NCBI GenBank assembly: GCA_014706385.1
Contig: JACGZH010000006.1
Coordinates: forward strand, 434,001-498,000
Length of the DNA: 64,000 nt
From: Phaffia rhodozyma
Lineage: Eukaryota; Basidiomycota; Tremellomycetes; Cystofilobasidiales; Mrakiaceae
Direction: 5' to 3'
Made by a program: the position numbers and the translations under genes
The notes under the pieces: model-generated
Told to the model about the DNA's origin: nothing
Database searches by the model: none
The model's input: only the letters and a program-made list of their open reading frames with translations
Shown here: piece after piece, positions 1-10,906 of the stretch
Layout of the letters: each line of letters opens with the position of its first letter
Position numbering within the stretch: the first letter of the stretch is position 1

Positions 1-382
1 CTGGGACGAGAGTTAGAATCTACAAAGTTCTCAAAGTACGATGTAGGATGGGACCTCGAGGCTTTAGAAGCTGAGACTATGGAGGAATGATTTCTGTCTT
101 CCTCGGTTGCGGCAAGAGATATGATTGCGGTTGAGTCAATCGTGTTGTCGTTCATGTTCCAAAATCAAATAGATCAGAATGGATTGTTTTATCTGCCGAT
201 CACATATGTTTGAGGAGAACAGGAGGTTTACATCATATAACACACATTCGTTGGTTTCCATCTTGGAATGAATCAATGATTCTAGGTTTTGTTTCTTTTT
301 GCCTCGCCTAAGCAAAGCTCTGCTACTACTCCTTTATTCTTGTTCCTACCTTTCCTTTTTCTTTGATTCGTTAACCTCCCCC
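1..382. other. Intergenic edge of window
   Basis: This stretch lies downstream of the minus-strand ALG9 stop codon. It presumably holds the ALG9 3' untranslated region and sequence towards a neighbour outside the window. I see no reading frame with recognisable protein content, RNA gene or repeat in it. Confidence 0.5.
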
Positions 383-3126
383 TCAATCGACTCTCAACGC
401 GTCCCTGCCCTTTCTCCTTCCCAACAAACAGAATTCTCCCCAAGCCAATCTATCATTCGCACCCCACCAACTTCCCGGGGCCCAGAATGCTCTCTGGATG
501 GTCTTCGAGTTCTCGGCATCGAGTAAGGGTGCGCAGTGGAGTCGTTCCCAAGTCTCGGCGTCTAGTGTGTACGCCGGCTCGAGTGAGGATGTCTTTCGAA
601 GAGGGAAGGTAGAGTCCATAAAGTAATCGCATGTCGATGGATCGACCTGTATCCAAGATCAACAGCATGACATTAGTCTCTGATCTACTCATGGGTAGAA
701 CGCGGGCGGGCGGAAGAGTAAGAGAGGAACACTAACGTAATGGACGAGTTCTTCCTTGTTGAGATCGTTAAGACCTTCGGTCTGAGCCCTGGTTCCCTGT
801 CTTCTCCACCAACCACCGAGAACTTCCTGACTCGGCTCCCATCTCTTTGGCAAGGCTCCATCAAATTCACTCTTTACCCATCTGACTTCGATCCCGTCTG
901 GGGTGAGCCAGCTGGAGGTAAACCTATGCCACTCCTTTCCGTAGCATAATCTTAGACCGGCACCTTGGTTAAGCTCTTGGATAGGTCGAAGATCCCACTC
1001 GTCCCAGTCGTTCGTGCCGTTGTGTTGGATGGGAACATGTCCGAGAGACGAGAGCAGAAGAGGAAGCTCGGTGTATTCGAGGTGGTAGTTAGTTCGAAGA
1101 GGCGCAACATAGTATGTCTGAATGGCAAATATCCGGGAGACAGAGATGATCATCGTGCCCAGAGTGAACAACAAGGTGAAATTCGCAAACAGAGTAGTTT
1201 CTGAGGCCTGTTGTGAAGGTAATCGAGAGAAAGCAAGGAATCAAGGAAAAGAGAGGGTGAGTATGAGCGAGGTCTCGGTAAAAGAGGACTTGAGCAAACG
1301 CGCCATACCCTGTAGGGACTCTTGGTAACCTTGATGTATGCCCTCTCGACCAAGCCTCTGAGCAAGAATAATGTGACTGCAGCATTGAAACCGAGGAGAG
1401 GATAAGCTGGATACATAAATCTTTCCTCCTTGTGGGCCTGCCAGCTCATGACTCCTAGCCAAAGATAAAAGCCGGAGAGCCTGCCGAACATGAGGGCGTA
1501 AGCGCTGGTCTCACCCTCCTGGGGTTTTCGCTGTTTAGAGCCGAGCCGCTTGTAGTCGAACCGATGGGTGATCGCGAGAACGGGAAGGGAGAGAAGAGCA
1601 AGAGGCAGAAGGAAGTTGAAGTTGAGGAACAAGTTCCGGAGGTAGAATGAGGCGGGAGACGTTCCGTAGAGGTCGGGGGAACCGCCAGTAGTGGAAAAGA
1701 TGTTGTACAGAATGATGTTGAGAGCGGGAAATGTCGTTCGACCGTATGCATACGAATCGACGAGTACAATGGGGATCTATTCTCGAAAAAGGATAAAAGG
1801 AGATTTGATCAGCGGCGTACGAACGAGTGACGGGTCGAGTGATCAAGTGCTCACGGCAATTAAACTGGCTATAAGACCAGCTTTGATGAGTCTGATAATT
1901 CGGCCAGTGAGCCATTCAACTCTTCCGTCGGCAAACACCAGATCGTTCCCTCCAAGGAGCAGCTCTTCCGCTACGAACGGCAAAGCAAGCAACAAGGAAA
2001 AAGGCCAGGCAAACAGAGCGCCAAAAGCAAAGAAGAAGGTTGCTAGGTAAACCCGCCGGTTGTTATTCGAAGCGGTGGGCTCAAGGTAGAACGAATAGGC
2101 AAGTAGAGTGGTATGCAGAGTGGTGGTCGAGGGCAAGAAGGCTGTATGATAGAAACGAGAAGAGAGAGCTGAGTGTTTGGTAGAATGAAATTAAGAAAAG
2201 AACCAAGACGGAAGATGTACCTGTAGCAGCATTCCACATGCCGGCGGAGAAGAGCATGGTGAACAGGTAGTATCGTCCAGCCCGGTCATTAACGTGCTGG
2301 ACGATGGCTCGGAAGAACCTGGCCTCAACATAAGCGCAAAAGAACGCCTGGAAGATTCGGACACAGAAAAATGCTTGTCGCTGATGTATCCAAGGTAGGT
2401 GCTCAGCCAAGGAATGAACGGCCGATGTCGAAAACAAGGAACCCAGAATAAGAGGAGGAGGGAACTAGGACTGACCTTTCCAAGGTTCATGTAGTATGGA
2501 ATGATCTCTGCGGCAGGAAGGAACGAAGCGATATAGGCCCATGACCTGACGGCGTACTGGGGAGAGAGCTCCCAGGTCTGAAATCCGGTATTTTTCGAAA
2601 GGTAATGCAACGGTTCCCAGAAATTGAAGACTGAACAGAGGCAAGACAGATAAGAGGAAAGAACGATGATAGATCAATACCGATTGAAAGTGAAGCTTTC
2701 TAGACGAAGCATATAGAGTATTGAGTATATGCGCATATATGCATGAACTCCCTTCCGCGCGAACACCACGTCACACTTACCTTCGTCGCAATCAGTTATT
2801 CCAGTGTACATGGCCGAAGTGAATCTTATGAAGATGAATATCCTGAACGCGAGCGACAGCGACGGAATCCATGGCGGCTGAGCAGATCTGATACCGACCG
2901 TCGGAGCGATAAAAAGGACAAGAAAGCGATTAGCAACACGGACGGGCGCGAAAACGAAAAAGAAGGCAATTTACCTTCTGACTTGGTCGACCATCAGAGT
3001 GGTGTGCCTGTCCACCCATCGCTTAGGCTTTGTAAAGTTACCATCTGCATCTGGCTTGGGCTCTTTTGCTTTGCCTCTGAACCTGATAGTTTCATGGCCA
3101 TGCCCAAGTGTTGTCGCGTAGGACAT
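383..3126 (-). CDS. ALG9: Dol-P-Man-dependent alpha-1,2-mannosyltransferase ALG9
   Basis: This ER multi-pass membrane enzyme adds alpha-1,2-linked mannose from dolichol-phosphate-mannose to the lipid-linked N-glycan precursor. I resolved eight exons on the minus strand: 3126-2975, 2887-2781, 2630-2476, 2380-2221, 2141-1855, 1776-1309, 1207-737 and 646-383. They sum to 2064 bases, in frame, giving 687 residues. Diagnostic GT22-family sequence includes FNFWEPLHYL near the N-terminus and HKEERFMYPAYPL in the middle. The C-terminal segment CYGKEWHRF followed by KSEFDGALPK is typical of ALG9 rather than ALG12 or the GPI mannosyltransferases. The last exon is fixed by phase and by family similarity (LEPAYTLDAETWERL). 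The start is the ATG of MSYATTLGHG; longer upstream frames give a low-complexity leader. The gene is divergent from GDP-mannose pyrophosphorylase. Confidence 0.93.
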
Positions 3127-3623
3127 GATGGATAGATGGAGGGCCTTGAGAGGTTTATTGAGTGTGTGTGTGCGAACGAAGAGCCAGCAGAGGAAGAAAG
3201 AAGAGAAAGCAGAAAGAAAAAAAAGAAAAGAAAAAAGATGACCAAGGTAAAGAAAAATCAAAGCGAGATCTTTCTCTCAATGCCGACGCGGCCAGAGATG
3301 CCGGGCAACGGGGGAAGGAAGGGAGAGAGAGCCCCGGGGGGGACTTGCACAGTCTTGACGGAAGGCTTCACGTGCACACCAACGCCACAGATACAGGCAC
3401 AAGGCGAACGTGGGCACCTCTGCTGTGCCTGACTGCGGATGTACCTCGGGATCTCTGTAACCACCCGGTAGGCTTGGTCTCGGTCGGTCCCTCCCGCTTT
3501 TGTAGGTCCCCTTTGCAGGTTTAACCTTCTTTCTCTTCTTTTTCTTCTTGACATCTACCAACCACCCACTCTCTCTTCTTCCTCTCTTTCCTTTCCTTTT
3601 ACTCCTCTTCTCTCTCTTACATC
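3127..3623. promoter_or_regulatory. Shared divergent promoter ALG9 / MPG1
   Basis: About 500 bases separate the ATG of ALG9 (minus) from the ATG of the GDP-mannose pyrophosphorylase gene (plus). The plus-strand end, roughly 3520-3620, is strongly pyrimidine-rich (CTCTTC and TTTCTTC runs), as is common just upstream of highly expressed fungal genes. The other end is purine-rich on the plus strand, so it is pyrimidine-rich on the ALG9 strand. No specific factor site is claimed. Confidence 0.55.
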
Positions 3624-5695
3624 ATGAAGGTTCGTTCCTGTTACTCTCTGGAATGCTTTTGAAGATCAACGCTCACTGGGTTGCTTGTCATTGTTTGTTT
3701 TGGTTCAATCTCGCTTGCCGGCTTTCTTTTATTTTTCTATTTTTTTCAATCACCTCTCCCATCTCTAATACTCTTCCCGCTTTGTTTATTGTATCTCCTT
3801 CTCTAATACACTCGTACTCCTCTGGAATAATAACCTGGTTTTGCTTTTCTGGATGGTCCATCTCCATATTGGCTTCTTCCGATCCAATCGCAATCGCAAT
3901 TCGTCCTTGTCGCCTCGGGTTCTCTTTTCCTTCCCCACCTTTTTCCTCTTGTTTTGAATTTCCCCCTCCCGATGATCCCTCTCGACTGAACGTTCTGTCG
4001 CATTTAGGCTTTAATTCTTGTCGGAGGTTCGTCACGGTCTCTTCCTGCCTTGTCTATACACTGCATCTTGAAACATCCTTTTCTAACTTTTCTATGCTCA
4101 TCCCATTTCGATAGGTTTCGGAACCAGGTTGAGACCTTTGACTCTCACTCTCCCCAAGCCCTTGGTCGAGTGTCAGTTTTTCCATCCGTCATATCTCGCT
4201 TGCCTATTATATCAGCATCCCACTGACACTGTTTTCTACACTTTTTGTACACAGTCTGCAACAAGGCTATGATGTAAGAATCAGCATACTCCGATAGCAA
4301 GATCCGCGTCACAAACGATCCAAAACTTACTTTTTTCCTGTTCCCTTTCCATCTTGAATCGATCGCCCTGACAGTCTTCACCAGATCGAGGTGCGTTCTC
4401 GCTCCATGCTTCTCCGATCCTACTTATGTTCTCCGCTATCTTAGACTGATGCGTTTCTCCTGTCTCTTGCCTCCAGGCTCTTGTCAAGGCCGGTGTCAAG
4501 GATATTGTTCTTGCTGTTAACTACCGACCTGAGGTCATGGTTGCCATGCTCAAGGAAACTGAGGCTCAGTACGGTATTAAAATCACTTTCTCTGTCGAGA
4601 GTGAGCCGTTGGGAACTGGTCTGTCTTTCTCCTTTAGCATGTACGGTGTCTTAACTACTCCAGAAACTTACCTTTATGATGGAACTTTCGTCACAATCAA
4701 TACAGCCGGACCTTTGGCTCTCGCCCGGGAGATCCTTAAGAAGGATGATTCTCCTTTCTTCGTCCTCAACTCGGATGTCACCTGCTCGTACCCCTTCGAG
4801 GAGTTCCGGTATGGTCAACGGTCTTTTAGATTTAGTTTGTCTTGAATTTTCATACTGACCTGATGTGGCCTTCCATCTACAGAGATTTCCATCTTGCTCA
4901 CGGAGGAGAGGGAACCATCATGGTCACCAAGGTCGCCGAGCCCTCCGCGTACGGAGTCGTCGTCCAGAAGCCCAACTCGTCGGTGATTGACCGATTCGTC
5001 GAGAAGCCTGTCGAGTTTGTCGGCAACCGAATCAACGCCGGTATTTATCTCTTCAACCCCTCGGTCCTCGATCGAATTGAGCTCAAGCCTACCTCGATTG
5101 AGAAGGAAATTTTCCCTGAGGTCGCTGCCGAGCACCAGCTTCACGCTTTCGATCTTCAGGGTTTCTGGATGGATGTTGGACAGCCCAAGGATTACCTTAC
5201 CGGTACTTGCTTGTACCTCTCCCACTTGACCGCTCAGTCGTCGAGCCTCCTTACCGACCCCAAGGAGAAGTGGATCAACGGTGGAAACGTCCTCATCGAC
5301 CCTACGGCCGAGGTTGACCCCACCGCTTTGATTGGCCCCAACGTTGTTATCGGCCCGGGTTGCAAGATTGGCGCCGGCGTTCGTCTGCAGCGATGTGTCG
5401 TCATGGCTAACGCTAAAGTGAAGGAGCACTCCTGGATCATGAGCTCCATTATTGGATGGAACTCTGTTGTTGGTCGATGGACTCGAGTCGAGAACATCAC
5501 CGTTCTCGGAGACGACGTCACCATCAAGGATGAGCTCTTCGTCAACGGAGCTTCCGTCCTTCCTCACAAGAGTGTAAGTGTATTTGGAACCGTCATGTTG
5601 AGTCGTTGAACGTTCTGACCATATTTTATTTTCACATTTGGCCTTCCAATCAACAGATCTCCAGCAGCATTACCGAGCCTCGAATTGTTATGTAA
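3624..5695 (+). CDS. MPG1: GDP-mannose pyrophosphorylase (mannose-1-phosphate guanylyltransferase)
   Basis: The enzyme makes GDP-mannose from mannose-1-phosphate and GTP in the cytosol, feeding cell-wall mannan, N- and O-glycans and GPI anchors. Nine exons join in frame: 3624-3629, 4008-4026, 4115-4171, 4255-4273, 4375-4390, 4477-4618, 4706-4808, 4883-5573 and 5657-5695. They total 1092 bases, or 363 residues, the normal length of the family (PSA1/VIG9 in yeasts). The N-terminus spells [18 protein letters not shown], the nucleotidyltransferase signature. [18 protein letters not shown] and the C-terminal left-handed beta-helix (hexapeptide-like repeats such as [17 protein letters not shown]) follow. 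The protein ends ITEPRIVM. The first coding exon is only ATG AAG, and three internal exons are 16-19 bases; phases confirm each. A pyrimidine-rich leader suggests strong expression. Confidence 0.97.
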
Positions 5696-6654
5696 AAGAG
5701 AGAAGAAAAAGAAGCTTTCGGAAGGAAGGGAATTCCGAAGAAAATCTATAGAACATTCAAGCTTCTTCTTTCGTTATCACTTCGGATCGAGTTCCGTCCA
5801 AACTCGACCCGATTGAACCATTTTTTTTCTCCTCTTCTTGTCTTTACTCATCTTTTGTCGCTCTCCCGTCTTGACACATCTCCTCTTTAAACTCAACCCA
5901 TCTTTCTGTTGTCTCCGGTCCCCCGATTAGAACTCCGGTCATCTACCGTTGCAAACGTCTTTGGTCTTTTCTTTTGTTTCAGTTCCTTTACTTTCTCAAC
6001 AATTTCTTCCGGGCTTCTTTTCAAGGTTCTATTATTCCCTTTCTTCTTTTTTCGTTCCTTCACCCATTCATCAAGTCTATCAAACAAACGTTTTTTCTCT
6101 TTCTATCTCTTCGTTATGTGCATAGGGAATGGCTCTTTCTTTATGCATGTGAAGATGATGAGATGCTCCATCATCTGTCACGTGAGGTTCACATCTCGTT
6201 TCGTTTAGATCATGTCAGAATCGCGCTAAAATGAAACACTTGTGGAGCAAGCATCCGACAAGAGAACTGTTGGACTCCTCTCTCCTACTAAGTTTTCCGA
6301 TATTTTCTCATATTCAAGAAAATGAGGCTACTTTCATGTACTTTTGACCAAATTCACCGTTTTCGCCATGTCTATAAAAAGAATAAACTCAGACAAGTGT
6401 GTACGTGTGGAGACCGTGATGACATTTATAAGTGAAAAAGCGTTAAGAAACGGACCAGCACATAGGAGAAAGGAATGCGACGAAAGTTAGACAAAAAGGA
6501 GAGACCAAATCGAGACCAAGAGATAAAAGATAGATGAATATTTAAAGAACGAATGAGAACAAGATATACGAAGAAGCACGCGGATAAAAGGAACGAGGAG
6601 GGAGCATAAGACCAATTTCTCTTGATCGGGAGTTGTTCATGATTCAGTGTTTTT
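5696..6654. other. Convergent intergenic region MPG1 / FAD2
   Basis: This region lies between two convergent genes and should hold both 3' untranslated regions. It is T-rich on the plus strand to about 6110 and contains no open frame with plausible protein content. I see no RNA gene or repeat. Confidence 0.5.
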
Positions 6655-8472
6655 CTATTTGGTCTTGACAGACTCCTCAGAAACATCGACTCCCGAGTCG
6701 GAAGTGTTTCCGCTGGACTTGGAGACCATCTTGCAGACACCGGATCGGTTCTTGTAAAATCTAATAGCGCCGTTGTCCTCGACAAATACACAGTCCCTGT
6801 AGTTCTTGTAGAGATCGACAAGGATGTTTCCATCTCGGTACTGGTAGTGGGGTCCTAGGAACTTTTTAAGCGCATCGGTCGCCTTCCAGGCATGGTAGTG
6901 GGGGATCTTGCTGGAGACGTGGTGGGAAACATGAGTCTCACAGATACCGTGAAGCATGAACGGTCCGACCCAGCTCAAGCAGTTTCGGTCAATGGTAGTT
7001 AGGGCTCCTTTAGCAAACGTCCAGGTGTCGTTGTCGTAATGAGGGACCAACGGGTCGGTGTGCTGGAGGAAAGTGATGGCGACGAGCCAGTGGTTGACGT
7101 AAAGGTACGGAATCAAGTAGTAGGATACGACCTCGGAGAACGATCGGTATTTTGTCCAGATGGTCAGAGCACCGATAAAGAGGGCCATTCCAATGTCGGA
7201 AACGACGATTTGCCTGTAATGTCGCTTATCAAAAATGACAGAGTTGGGCGAGAAGTGGTTGGTGAACTTGGGGTAGTGCTTCTGTCCCGAGGCGTTTCGA
7301 ATAAGGTACATGGGCCAACCGATAAGCTATAGAAAGAAGGAAGAACGAAAGTCAAATTAGATTTTGCATGAAACGAAAGTAAGTATGGATGTGCTCATGT
7401 GCTGACCTGCTGAGCCAACAAGTTCAGAGCAACAAAGATCGGAGCGTCTCCAATAGCCTCTCGTAGCTCAAGCTGCTTTTCCTTCCGAATGTTTGATCCA
7501 TCCAAGGTCTCTTGTGTGGGATCAAACGCGGGGAGACCAAGCTGAGTTCGGGTTCGGGGAACAAACACCTCGTCTCGAGTAAGGTGTCCGGTGGCAGCGT
7601 GGTGTCGACCGTGAGAGATTCGCCAGGAGTGGTAGGGAACACCGACCAGGGAGTGAAGAACCCAACCGACAGTGTTGTTGATCGTCTTGGACGGGGAGAA
7701 GGCCTGGTGACCGCACTCGTGGCCAAGAATCCAGATACCAGTTCCGGCAAGTCCAGCGGCTATCCAGTAAACGTTCCACAAAGCGAATGAGAGCGCTTTA
7801 GAGCCGTAGTGGGGAAGACCACTAGAGTAGAGGTATGGTAAGGACATGTGCTAATGCTGGAAGATATGCGGTAACATCAAGAAGCCTATATGGGTGCGGA
7901 CTTACACAGCTTGGACGATAGTGTCGATGTGAGCAGCAAAAGTCGCAAAGATAGCCAAGAGTATGACATCCTGAACGCTGAGTGGTTCCAAGAAGAATTA
8001 AGAACGCAAGATTATATCAGAAAGATAATCGAGCTGCCGACAAAGCTAAGTCGAACGAAACTTACATGTACAGAGATGAGTGGAGGGCGGATCGCTCCAA
8101 GCACTCTGCACTGTATAGAGCAAAGGTTGATCGGTGGGTTCAGTCTTGGCGGCCACTTTTCGAGGAATAAATCGAACAAGAAGGACTCAGGGCCGATTCG
8201 ACCGATACTCACGGAATGGCTCCAAGAAGCCTGAGGCGAGAGAAAAATTAAGGAACGAAAGGAGGTTCGTCAAATCAGCATGTTTGCAATGAGCATTGAA
8301 GACATCATAAATGGATACGAAGATCGAGAGAGCAGAAAAGATAGAGAACCTACTCTTTGATAGTAAAGCCAGGAACGATGAAGGTGTTCTCGTTCGTGTG
8401 CTCCATATCGGTCGTAGCCTCATACTTCTCGGTCACATCGGAGGCACTGACTGGACGCTGGGTGACGGCCAT
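6655..8472 (-). CDS. FAD2: Delta-12 (oleoyl) fatty acid desaturase
   Basis: This ER-membrane di-iron desaturase should convert oleate to linoleate. Six exons fit: 8472-8354, 8230-8213, 8110-8066, 7977-7908, 7850-7407 and 7326-6655. They sum to 1368 bases (455 residues). The three histidine boxes are present: HECGH, HGRHH (in SHGRHHAATGHLTRDEVFVP) and HVSHH (in CETHVSHHVSSKIPHYHAW). Hydrophobic stretches flank the boxes as in membrane FAD2-type enzymes. The start is the ATG of MAVTQRPVSASDVTEKYEA. The second coding exon is only 18 bases (ELLGAIP), and the phase requires it. The donor at the end of exon 4 was placed after GCT (GTGTAA) because only that choice keeps the frame; the neighbouring GTAAGT does not. 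Distinguishing delta-12 from a delta-15 or bifunctional enzyme is not possible here. It is head to head with the MPO1-like gene. Confidence 0.9.
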
Positions 8473-9125
8473 GGCTGAAAACTGGATAGAGAGAAAGGGG
8501 AGGAGAGGAAGAAACCTGCCTTTGTAGAGAAACAAGCGTTCGTGGGAGTCGGGTGGAAGGAAGGAAAGAGAAGGAAGGGGGAGAAAGAGATGGAATAAGA
8601 GAAATAACGAACCGCCAGCGAAAGAAAAGAGATCGAGAAGAGTGGGGAAGAGGGAAAATTGGAGCGAAAACCAATTAAATATTCATGAAATCATTCAAAT
8701 AAATGTGTTATCTAAATTTGCTATCAAATCAAGAACCCGCCTTTCCTGATATCGCCGATCCTATGCGTTGGGGCAAATCGAGTGGGGCGTAACCAGGCCT
8801 TCAGTAGATTCCTGTGTCCGTTCAGGCACGGCGTAGCCATGTCGGGTGAAATGTGCGCGGTGTGTTACGTAATCAGAACACCTTTCGAAACATCCTCCGG
8901 CAGTGGACCAATCTCTCGGGCCGGAGGTGGAGAGAGCTGACAGATGACCGTATGAGGTTAAGGTGCACATCCACCCTCCTCAAAGGTTGATTCTATAAAG
9001 CATAGAGGTGCTGGATCTCTTCATCAGCTTGTTACTTCACACCGCATTGCGCTGCTCATCGTTACTCGCCTCTGTCTCTTACGACAACCTCTTCTTACAC
9101 TCTGCTCATATCAACTCGATCAAAC
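8473..9125. promoter_or_regulatory. Shared divergent promoter FAD2 / MPO1-like
   Basis: About 650 bases lie between two divergent ATGs. The FAD2 side is pyrimidine-rich on the minus strand. An AT-rich patch occurs near 8665-8735, and a TATAAA-like string (TCTATAAAGC) sits at about 8992-9001, some 125 bases before the MPO1-like ATG. No protein-coding potential was recognised. Confidence 0.5.
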
Positions 9126-10397
9126 ATGACGTCCGGGGATCTTCTCAACCTTCAGAAGCAACTAGGATTCTAGCAAGTTCTTTTCTTTTTTTTCTTGTTC
9201 TTCTCCCTCTTGTTGGAGAACCAGCATCCCTCTATTTGAATCTTGTTCTGATGGTATCTTGTTCGATCTCCGGTACCTCTTACCTCCTTGCCCTCTCGTG
9301 TTCTTTATCCTCAGTGGGGCTTACCATTCAGGTTTGTCGGCCTGTTTCTGTGCCCTTTGCTTCGATAGAAGCTGACGAAACTCGATATCTTTTGACTATT
9401 CAGAAAAACGAAACGTGGCCGTTCAGTGGGTATTCTTTCACTTTTGCCTTTGATAATGCGTTTGCTACATATTTACCACACTTCCAAATCCATCCTCGTT
9501 CGCTACACAGTGTAGTCTTTGTGCCTACGATCTTTTGGACATATATGTTTTTCATGTCTAGAATCTTTCCCTCACCGCTCCTACTAGAACCATACACAAT
9601 GAATCACATCGGGATGGCCTTACCGTTCCGATTGGATCTCAGCGGAGGATCCATTGTGTCAATTCTCTATGCAGCTTATTACTTTGCGCTTGATGCTCAG
9701 ACGGCCGTATGTATCTGTCACAGTTGTCCTCTTTCGAAACCTTAACTAACTAATCGAGTGTGCTTCTCTCTAAACGGAATGATCTCTGCATTGAGTAGAC
9801 GTTGTATTTACCCCTGCTCGTGCTTATGGGAGGAACCTCGGCCGGATTAGCTGCCTTCAAGCCCGAGGTTCTTTATCCAATGCTGATCCTACAGTGAGTT
9901 TTGTTTGCAAGTCCAGCATCTCACATGATCAACTAACATTCGATTTTATGTCTTTCTTTCGAACAGCGTCGCTTCCTGGTGAGATTTGAACATGGGATCT
10001 TGGCCCACCTTGTTGAACGTACTAACATCCGTTCTTTCATTGTATCATGTAGGGTTGCGCAGATTGTTTCGCATAAGATCTTTGAAGGCAAAGCGCCTGC
10101 TTTGCTTGATAACCTTGTAGGAGGTTTGTCTTTCTTCCATATTGGGCCTTTTTAGGTGATCTTGATCTTTCATCGAGACCCACAATTGATCTTTCATGCG
10201 TTGATGATGTTCATCGTTCCTGATCGAAAATCCCAACCTTAGCGCTTGTCCTTGCACCATTCTTCACATTCTTTGAGGTGCTGTTCCTGGCTTTCGACTA
10301 CCGACCAGAACTGAAGAAGCAGATCGAAAATGAATCTGGAAAGTACATTGTTGCTCACAACAAGGCCATCAGGGAAAAACAGAAAAAAGAACTTTGA
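9126..10397 (+). CDS. MPO1: MPO1-like (DUF962) fatty-acid alpha-dioxygenase, ER membrane
   Basis: Yeast Mpo1 is an Fe(II) dioxygenase of the ER that oxidises 2-hydroxy fatty acids during phytosphingosine breakdown. Eight exons join in frame: 9126-9172, 9315-9331, 9404-9425, 9511-9706, 9799-9893, 9967-9978, 10053-10123 and 10243-10397 (615 bases, 204 residues). The family pattern is clear: LLNLQKQLGFYGAYHS, then RNVAVHVVFVPTIFW, then APALLDNLVGALVLAPFF near the end. The histidines in YH, VH and SHK match conserved positions of the family. The first intron begins GCAAGT, a GC-AG intron forced by the frame (FY split as TA|T). Exon 6 is 12 bases. The gene is divergent from the desaturase, which hints at a shared lipid role. 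Confidence 0.85.
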
Positions 10398-10906
10398 TCG
10401 GATGCGTGTTCTTTTGGGTGTCTTAATGTTGACCTTTTTATTTATTTATTTTTAAATCAATATCTTCAGTTATTTCTATATCGTTTTATGTCGTTTATGC
10501 TCTGCAGTTTTGTTTTTGGTTGTTTGCTTCATTGGTTTTCCTTCATTGAGTTCAATTTTTTTGATCTCTAGGTTATATTTGTGTTTTATAATGTGATCAT
10601 GTCATTCTTTCGTCTCCTATAATACTATAGAAACAGAGAGAGAGAGAAAGGAGAGGCATCGTTTTGTGCATCCATGAAGACCAGAAGACGAAAGTCAACC
10701 ACAGCAAGACACGATATGAAACGCGTATTGACATTTTGCGCTTCATCACGCGTCACCTCCAGGCTTTCCATTTATGATTACACCGGCCTCCAATATCTTA
10801 CCTGGCCATCGTCATCATCATCATCATCATCACCACCATTACCCGAGTTTCCCGGAGTAATCGCCTACATCTTCATCTCAACTCCAAAACAAAAGGAACA
10901 GAAGCC
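10398..10906. other. Intergenic region MPO1-like / dynactin-like
   Basis: The first part is very AT-rich (T-runs from 10430 to 10600) and is probably 3' untranslated sequence and terminator of the upstream gene. A short ATC/TCA triplet run occurs at about 10808-10836. No coding content was recognised. Confidence 0.5.

Noticed and set aside
8740..9000. Possible tRNA or small RNA in the FAD2/MPO1-like spacer
   Set aside because: No cloverleaf with consistent A and B box sequences could be drawn by eye; only ordinary promoter-like sequence remains.
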